From: Saccharibacillus kuerlensis DSM 22868
GTDB taxonomy: Bacteria > Bacillota > Bacilli > Paenibacillales > Paenibacillaceae
Assembly (NCBI RefSeq): GCF_000378145.1
Contig: NZ_KB899281.1
Span: 124,001-188,000, forward strand
Length of the DNA stretch: 64,000 bases
Direction of reading: 5' to 3'
The number at the start of each line of letters is the position of its first letter. The stretch's first letter is position 1. The translations under genes were made by a program, and so were the position numbers. The notes below the pieces were generated by a model. That model did no database searches. It worked only from the letters and a program-made list of their open reading frames with translations, and was not told where the DNA came from. This document shows, in pieces, positions 59,141 through 64,000 of the stretch.

Positions 59141-59776
59141 ATGTCGAAATTGCTAAAAGATCTGCTTGAACCTGCCAACGGAGCGCTGCGTCCGCAGCCG
59201 CTGGAACCGCTAAAAGTGACCTCAGGCCGCATTGTAGCCTGTGATCCGCTGACTTCGCCAATGGAAGCGTTTGAATACGAAATTCCGCCGGGTACTTATC
59301 CGGTCTATGCCTGGCACAGCGAGCAGGAAGGTGCAATTGCCGGAGCGGAACTGCGTCTTTCCGATAAGAAGCCGGTACGTTGGGAGATTGCTGTCCGTCC
59401 GGGTCAGGACAAGAGTACCTTAAAAGAAAACGAAGTTTTCGGTTATCCGGTCGATGCCGGGATCGGCAGCTTCGCTGACGAGGAAGCGATTCGGGGACTT
59501 GAAGCTCTGGATCAGCGGCTGCAGGAAGAGTTAGGCGACGAGTATGTCAGCTTGTATGATGACTTGATTGCAGACGTGTTGGAAGAACACGACGACGTGT
59601 GGGGCAACCTGCCGACCGACGAAGAGAGCGGCTTGAATGTAATTATGTTCACGTCGGGCAGCGGAGACGGCTTCTATGCTTCTTATTGGGGAATTGACGA
59701 GAATGATGAAGTGGTCTCGCTGCTTACGGACTTCCGAATCGTGCAGGAAGGTCATGCGGAGGAAACTCACGGTTAA
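59141..59776 (+). CDS. DUF4241 family protein
   Basis: 211 aa, acidic, cytosolic. Pattern VTSGRIVACDPLTSPMEAFEYEIPPGTYPVYAWHSE, then VRWEIAVRPGQD, FGYPVDAGIGSFADEEA and SGSGDGFYASYWGID with the final DFRIV strand are the DUF4241 signature. The function of DUF4241 is unknown; members occur in bacteria next to immunity-like genes in some genomes. AAAGGATG lies about six bases before the ATG. Single gene with a strong terminator. Confidence 0.87.
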   Translation: MSKLLKDLLEPANGALRPQPLEPLKVTSGRIVACDPLTSPMEAFEYEIPPGTYPVYAWHSEQEGAIAGAELRLSDKKPVRWEIAVRPGQDKSTLKENEVFGYPVDAGIGSFADEEAIRGLEALDQRLQEELGDEYVSLYDDLIADVLEEHDDVWGNLPTDEESGLNVIMFTSGSGDGFYASYWGIDENDEVVSLLTDFRIVQEGHAEETHG

Positions 59777-59794
59777 GTTTGAATATGCTCAGAG

Positions 59795-59828
59795 AAGTCC
59801 GGAAGACATGGAGTCTTCCGGACTTTTT
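59795..59828 (+). terminator. Terminator after the DUF4241 gene
   Basis: AAGTCCGGAAGAC and GTCTTCCGGACTT form a perfect 13-bp stem with a 5-base loop and six T. Confidence 0.95.
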
Positions 59829-59917
59829 TCATTTGTGCCTGCTTTCTTCATGGTACAATGCATAAAAGCCGGATAAGAAGACCGGGAAATCAGCTGCAAT
59901 GCCGGAGGTGCGGACCG

Positions 59918-60520
59918 ATGACGGAAAGAAGTGTACATCAAACAAAGCAGGAATTTATAGACGACAAAACTCCTGTAAGCGGGGAAATGGAGAAAAAGCT
60001 GGAGACGTTGAATAGGGTGACTCGGCTGCTGAGCCAGGCCGGCGTGGACTATGTCGTGGGGGGCAGCGGGATGCTGTTCGGCCTAGGGTTAACGGATAAG
60101 GTGCGTGATTGGGACTTGATGACTGAAGCGTCGGAAAATGAAATACGGATGGCGCTGGACAGTCTGACACTCGTGGACGAGAGCGGGCCTAGCGAGCTGT
60201 ACGGAAGCGGCTGCAAACTTGGAATTGAAGAAACGGAGCCTGAGGTAGAAATCATTGTCGGCTTCGCCATTCGTACGGAAAGCGGTATTTGCCGTCTTCC
60301 GGCACTGCCCGGCGGGATCCGCCGCGGCCTGCGTATTGCCAGTCCCGAAGTCTGGTTGGCCGCCTATACACTGATGGGCCGATCCGAAAAAGCGGCGCTG
60401 CTGGAAGAGTACCTTCAGAATCATGGTGCCGATCCGACGGTGCTCTCACGTCTGTACGAAGAGCCGCTTCCTGCCGAATTGGCGGAGCGGCTCAGAAGAC
60501 TTCCGGAAGCTGTCGTTTGA
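59918..60520 (+). CDS. Nucleotidyltransferase-fold protein of unknown substrate
   Basis: 200 aa. YVVGGSGMLFGLGLTDKVRDWDLMTEA has the GGS-...-D-x-D pattern of the minimal nucleotidyltransferase fold, and EPEVEIIVGFAI supplies the third acidic strand. C-terminal helices contain EVWLAAYTLMGRSEKAALLEEYL. Resembles aminoglycoside nucleotidyltransferase-like or 'nucleotidyl transferase AbiEii-like' proteins, but too short to decide. ATG at 59918 has GGAGG nine bases upstream; an ATG 20 codons earlier has none. Convergent with the EamA transporter gene only 25 bases away. Confidence 0.72.
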   Translation: MTERSVHQTKQEFIDDKTPVSGEMEKKLETLNRVTRLLSQAGVDYVVGGSGMLFGLGLTDKVRDWDLMTEASENEIRMALDSLTLVDESGPSELYGSGCKLGIEETEPEVEIIVGFAIRTESGICRLPALPGGIRRGLRIASPEVWLAAYTLMGRSEKAALLEEYLQNHGADPTVLSRLYEEPLPAELAERLRRLPEAVV

Positions 60521-60545
60521 TCCACGCGGGACGCAAGTAATCGGC

Positions 60546-61463
60546 TTAATGCTTCGAGCGGTTTGGCAAGGCAGCGAGTTTGGAAGCAGGAGGTTTGCGT
60601 CTGTTTACGAACATAATGCTGCCGGCAATCATCAGCAGGCCGATCAGCAGTGTAATAGTCGCTGATTCGCCGAGTAGAACGATGCTGAACAGGTTTGACA
60701 ATACCGGGATTAGGAAAGTGTATGCTCCCACTGTACTGACTTCCCCTGCTTCAATCAGCAGGAAGTAGATCATCCAGCCGCCAGCAATTACGAAAATGGA
60801 GATGAACAACAGAATGAGGATAAATTCGGTATTCCATTCGATATCTCTCCAGTGCTCTGTACCCGAACCCAGCAGAAGCAGAGCAGCCCCGCCAATCAGC
60901 AGCTGCATCGTCACGGTCCAGACCGAATCGAGACGAGCCCCCTGTTTTTTCATATAAATCGTACCCAGTGCCCAGCAAAGGGCCGATAGCAGGGCGAGTC
61001 CAATGCCGAACGGTGACAGATGCCCTTCAAGGCCGCCCAGGCTGATGACCGCAACGCCGGCAAAGCCGAGTATGAGTCCTGCGACTTTAAGGCGGTTAAG
61101 CTCTTCGCCCAGCCAAATTCGGGAGAAGATGCCGAGCAGGATAGGCTGCAGGAACACAAGCGTCGAGAACAGGCCGGCCGGCAGGTAGCCGATCCCGACC
61201 GTTTGCAGGCCGTAATAGCCGATAACGTTGAGCAGGGCTACCAGTAAATAAGCTCCAGCGTTTTGCTTCCAGCGCAGTGCTCCGGATCGGCGGAGGGCGA
61301 TTGGCAGAAGGATCATCCCACCAATCAGCGTACGAATACCGGAAAACAAAACAGGAGGAGTATGCGGCAGTGCCATTTTGGTCAGCGGCCAGTTGATGCC
61401 CCAAACGAGAACCAGGAAAAGTACCATAGTCAGCGTCTTTTTGGGCGAAATTGCGGAAGACAT
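60546..61463 (-). CDS. EamA/DMT-family transporter
   Basis: 305 aa with ten membrane helices in two EamA repeats (first: LVLVWGINWPLTKMALP; second: GIGLALLSALCWALGTIYMKKQGAR). Such proteins export metabolites such as amino acids or nucleosides. Start chosen at ATG 61463, with AAAGGTGATGAGG upstream; GTG and ATG codons a few residues earlier overlap that ribosome site. Divergent from a LysR-type regulator 150 bases away, the common arrangement for a transporter and its regulator. Confidence 0.92.
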   Translation of the reverse strand: MSSAISPKKTLTMVLFLVLVWGINWPLTKMALPHTPPVLFSGIRTLIGGMILLPIALRRSGALRWKQNAGAYLLVALLNVIGYYGLQTVGIGYLPAGLFSTLVFLQPILLGIFSRIWLGEELNRLKVAGLILGFAGVAVISLGGLEGHLSPFGIGLALLSALCWALGTIYMKKQGARLDSVWTVTMQLLIGGAALLLLGSGTEHWRDIEWNTEFILILLFISIFVIAGGWMIYFLLIEAGEVSTVGAYTFLIPVLSNLFSIVLLGESATITLLIGLLMIAGSIMFVNRRKPPASKLAALPNRSKH

Positions 61464-61612
61464 AGTCCTCATCACCTTTCAAACGTTTGATGCGCGGAGC
61501 GGCCAGTCTGTCTGGCGAGCCTCCGCGCTTTTTATGTGAGCTTATCAAGCGTATACTGAAAATGAACATAAAGAAAATGAATGTTTTGCATAAAGGAGAT
61601 AACGATAAAGTT

Positions 61613-62509
61613 ATGACGATTACGCAGATTGCAGTATTTGTTCGAGTTGCCGAAACGCTTAACTTTACTCGGGCTGCCGAAGAATTGCACATGACCCAGC
61701 CTGCTGTCAGCCATGTGATCGCCGCCATCGAATCGGAGCTCGAGACCCGTCTGCTGCGGCGTGATCGCAAGCGAGGCGTCGCGCTGACGCAAGTCGGTGA
61801 GAAGGTGCTCCCGCAGTTTCGTGCCATACTGCAGCGGATAGATAAAATTCACCAAGAGGTCGCCGCGGATAATGGGATTGAGGTGGGCAGAGTATCGGTC
61901 GGTGCTTTTCCTTCGGCTTCCGCTTATTTTCTACCGTCTCTGATTCGTGAAATCCGGGAAAATTATCCGAACCTGCATTTCGACCTGCACGAGGGAACCG
62001 CCGACGAAATCCGAGAAGGTGTACATGAGCGAAAATATGATGTAGGTCTTGTTCTGCTTCCTGCACCGGGACTTGATACCGTAAAGCTGGCGGAGAGCCG
62101 CATGCTTCTGCTGCTGCCGGACGGACATCCACTGCGGGTAAAGCAAACAATCACGATCCGGGAATTAGATGGTGAGGACCTTATTCTCTGCCGAGGCGGG
62201 CATGAAGTTACGGTGTTGAATGAGTTCGAACACGAGGGAGTCGACGCACGAATCACTTTTACAACGCACAATGTGAGTACGATGGTGGCCATGGTCGAGC
62301 AGGGACTCGGAGTAGGTATCGTATCTGAAATGGCACTGTCGGTACATCCCCATTTGCTTGAAATCCGGGAGATCGTGCCGCCGATCATTCGAGAAATTGG
62401 GGCGGCAGTTTCTTCAATGGAAGAAGCTTCGCCTGCGGTCCGCCTATTTCTGGAGACGGCATCGAACCGCTTTGTCGAAGAGAAAGAGACAATCGGACAG
62501 GGAAAGTGA
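61613..62509 (+). CDS. LysR-family transcriptional regulator
   Basis: 298 aa. N-terminal winged helix (ITQIAVFVRVAETLNFTRAAEELHMTQPAVSHVIAAIESELETRLLRRD) and a C-terminal periplasmic-binding-like effector domain starting GRVSVGAFPSASAYFLPSLIREIRENYPNL. The ATG at 61613 begins the conserved domain; AAAGGAG is 14 bases upstream, longer than usual. The frame is open to 61487 without a better start. It probably controls the divergent EamA transporter; the effector is unknown. Confidence 0.92.
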   Translation: MTITQIAVFVRVAETLNFTRAAEELHMTQPAVSHVIAAIESELETRLLRRDRKRGVALTQVGEKVLPQFRAILQRIDKIHQEVAADNGIEVGRVSVGAFPSASAYFLPSLIREIRENYPNLHFDLHEGTADEIREGVHERKYDVGLVLLPAPGLDTVKLAESRMLLLLPDGHPLRVKQTITIRELDGEDLILCRGGHEVTVLNEFEHEGVDARITFTTHNVSTMVAMVEQGLGVGIVSEMALSVHPHLLEIREIVPPIIREIGAAVSSMEEASPAVRLFLETASNRFVEEKETIGQGK

Positions 62510-62654
62510 ACAGCCAGGAGGATGAAGAAGCAGGACCGACTGCGTTCATTAAACGTGTGTGCGAATTTAAATCGTGTGTTACAGCGTTAGGCGTACAAGC
62601 AATTGGTGTAATAACCAAAGAGAGAAAGATTGATCAAATTCAGGAGGGGTCATA

Positions 62655-63572
62655 ATGAAAAAATGGTGGACGGTCGTATGCTCGGCCATGCTAGCTGTCA
62701 GCATCACGGCTTGCGGTAATAAGGAGGAAGCGGCCCAAACGCCGGCTCCGGCAGCAGAAACGACAGCACCAACAGAAACGCCTGCGGCAGAAACAACAAC
62801 TCCGGCAGAGGCGGCTGAAGAACCGGCTGTCGAAACTTCGGCAAACGATGAAGTACCAACAGCCGAAGAATTACTGAATCGCACACAGGAAGCTAACCAA
62901 GAGCTGAAGAACTACAATATGGTTGCCGACATTGAGCAGCATATTTCTGCTAACGGCGAAGAACAAACGATGACTATAACGATGGATACGGATATGGTTC
63001 TCGATCCGGTCACAGCCTATCAAAAAATCCATACCGAAGTCAGCGGTTCATCCAATGACATTGAACAATATATTACGCCTGACGCAATCTATGTAGGTGC
63101 GAACGATCAATGGACCAAGCTGCCGGAAGAACAGCGTTCGGAAGTAATGGCCAGTCTTGAAAGCACAGCCAATCTTGAGAGCTCGTTCGAACAGTTCCAA
63201 TCGATTGCCAAGGACATGGAAGTGACCGAGGAAGGCGATAATTATGTGCTGTCGGCTGCGCTCTCTGGAGATCAGGTCAAATCGATGGCTGAAGAAATGA
63301 TGGGGCAATCCGGCGACGAACAAATGGCCGCAATTCTGCAGCAAATGAACATTGAAGAAATGAATATGACATACACCATTAACAAGGAAACTTCTTATCC
63401 AGTAGAGACAAACGTAGATATGACAATGTCTATGAATGCGGGAGAAGCGGCCGGCGAAGGTGCTGAAGATATGGACGTTTCCATGCACATGATCATGAAC
63501 AGCACAATTTCCAAACATAATAAAATCGCTAATATTGAAGTTCCCCAGACGGTTGTAGACAGCGTGCAGTAA
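62655..63572 (+). CDS. Lipoprotein, DUF6612 type
   Basis: 305 aa. Lipobox SITAC (Cys at about residue 20), then about 60 residues of Ala/Thr/Pro/Glu-rich linker, then a LolA/LppX-like beta domain (EANQELKNYNMVADIEQHISANGEEQTMTITMDTDMVL ... YITPDAIYVGANDQWTKL). Proteins of this design (DUF6612/YhfX-like) are thought to bind lipid or another hydrophobic ligand at the outer membrane face; the function is unproven. Very Met- and Glu-rich C-terminal half. AGGAGGGG lies seven bases before the ATG. A perfect terminator follows. Confidence 0.85.
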   Translation: MKKWWTVVCSAMLAVSITACGNKEEAAQTPAPAAETTAPTETPAAETTTPAEAAEEPAVETSANDEVPTAEELLNRTQEANQELKNYNMVADIEQHISANGEEQTMTITMDTDMVLDPVTAYQKIHTEVSGSSNDIEQYITPDAIYVGANDQWTKLPEEQRSEVMASLESTANLESSFEQFQSIAKDMEVTEEGDNYVLSAALSGDQVKSMAEEMMGQSGDEQMAAILQQMNIEEMNMTYTINKETSYPVETNVDMTMSMNAGEAAGEGAEDMDVSMHMIMNSTISKHNKIANIEVPQTVVDSVQ

Positions 63573-63590
63573 GCTTGAACCTCCGATCGA

Positions 63591-63625
63591 AGACCGACTG
63601 CGAATTTTCGCAGTCGGTCTTTTTT
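63591..63625 (+). terminator. Terminator after the DUF6612-type gene
   Basis: AGACCGACTGCGAA (63591-63604) and TTCGCAGTCGGTCT (63607-63620) form a perfect 14-bp stem, then six T. Confidence 0.95.
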
Positions 63626-63921
63626 GTTGTGAATTTCGGGACGTTTTTGTGCAGTTCAAATTCTGTAGGATAGTCAACGGATAGATATGGCGGCAAATAG
63701 CGATTTTTACTCTATGCCTATTGGCTATAGTACGCCATAGTCTGAAGATATAGATGCAGGGAAGCTTTGTAGCGTATTTGAAACGCGAAATTGTCTGAAG
63801 TCTTACAGGACATAGGGCTGGCGATCTCTCTGTAAGAAAGGCGGACAATCCGTTATCAGGAATTCCGAGGTCCAAGCATGGGATTTGCCTATAACGGGGT
63901 TTTGGCGGCTTTTCGAATCGA

Positions 63922-63950
63922 TTGACACTTTACTTCGCTGTGCCTATGAT
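63922..63950 (+). promoter_or_regulatory. Sigma-A promoter reading out of the window
   Basis: Perfect TTGACA (63922-63927) and TATGAT (63945-63950) with a 17-base spacer. The gene it serves is beyond position 64000. Confidence 0.75.
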
Positions 63951-64000
63951 CATACTCAAAGTCCAGGACAAACGCCGGCAGGCTAAGCGATCCTGAATAT

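Larger units (their letters stand above)
63573..64000. other. Right-end region without a gene
   Basis: 428 bases. Contains the terminator 63591-63625, a CCGTTAT...ATAACGG inverted repeat around 63850-63897 and the promoter at 63922-63950. No reading frame with ribosome site lies here; the next gene starts beyond the window. Confidence 0.55.

Noticed and set aside
1-64000. Search for CRISPR arrays, tRNA/rRNA genes, insertion sequences, integrases and attachment sites
   Set aside because: No regularly spaced repeats, cloverleaf-like or rRNA sequence, transposase or integrase motifs were seen in reading both strands; short tRNA genes could still be missed without a covariance-model search.

Overview
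The window reads as chromosomal DNA of a moderately GC-rich, low-G+C-lineage Gram-positive bacterium, most likely a member of the Paenibacillaceae (Paenibacillus or Saccharibacillus type). The reasons are strong GGAGG-type ribosome binding sites, frequent TTG and GTG starts, Bacillus-type LexA boxes (GAAC-N4-GTTC), CcpA cre-like sites, LplABC-type sugar importers, an acsA/acuA/acuC locus, UvrX/YolD SOS genes and a YfmM-type ABC-F protein. I see no rRNA, tRNA, CRISPR array, insertion sequence or prophage. The genus assignment is inference from gene content.

Layout. 1-9 kb: the 3' part of a YceI-type gene, UV endonuclease uvsE, a Gfo/Idh/MocA dehydrogenase with a promoter and cre-like site, a membrane PH-domain protein, an APC amino acid permease, an unrecognised conserved-looking gene, and a minus-strand ECF sigma / small membrane anti-sigma-like / membrane-anchored TPR and Ig-like protein cassette. 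9-14.6 kb: an ArsR-like regulator divergent from a sugar ABC importer and a GH43 arabinofuranosidase-type enzyme, with a repeated AAACTCAAGTT-like element at both promoter regions and an attenuator hairpin after the binding-protein gene. 14.8-20 kb: a TIM-barrel sugar isomerase-like protein, an EEP-family hydrolase, a TipA-type MerR regulator with its 19-bp-spacer promoter, a DUF4181 membrane protein, and two secreted proteins that look like tandem paralogues. 20-28.5 kb: acsA divergent from acuA-acuC (no acuB), a GC-rich LuxR-type regulator, a succinate-semialdehyde dehydrogenase and an XRE-cupin regulator. 28.5-35.4 kb: a small lipoprotein, a SMI1/KNR4-HEAT protein, an unknown 236-aa protein, a small gene under a perfect LexA box, an FAH-family hydrolase, an ABC-F ATPase and a DUF1450 protein.

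35.4-38.1 kb encodes ccdA-tlpA-msrAB on the minus strand, a complete extracytoplasmic route for repairing oxidised methionine. 38.3-52.3 kb is an acidic-polysaccharide utilisation locus: a membrane-spanning AraC-type regulator, a YtxH protein, an LplB/LplC/LplA-type importer, a heparinase II/III-like lyase, a GH38 alpha-mannosidase and a GH88 unsaturated glucuronyl hydrolase. The enzyme set matches what is needed to dismantle a mannose-glucuronate side chain such as that of xanthan.

52.5-64 kb: an SDR oxidoreductase, an SOS operon (UvrX-type polymerase, YolD-like protein, unknown protein) behind the same 12-bp LexA box as the small gene near 31.9 kb, a phosphotransferase, a MarR regulator under a Fur-box promoter followed by DUF2243 and CtaG-type membrane proteins, a DUF4241 protein, a nucleotidyltransferase-fold protein, an EamA transporter divergent from a LysR regulator, a lipoprotein of the DUF6612 type, and finally a good sigma-A promoter reading out of the window.

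Most genes are ordinary. The places I consider least explained are the SOS-controlled small gene, the third gene of the SOS operon, the leader of the polysaccharide operon, the SMI1-HEAT / unknown gene pair, the Fur-box MarR-DUF2243-CtaG cluster and the paired secreted proteins.
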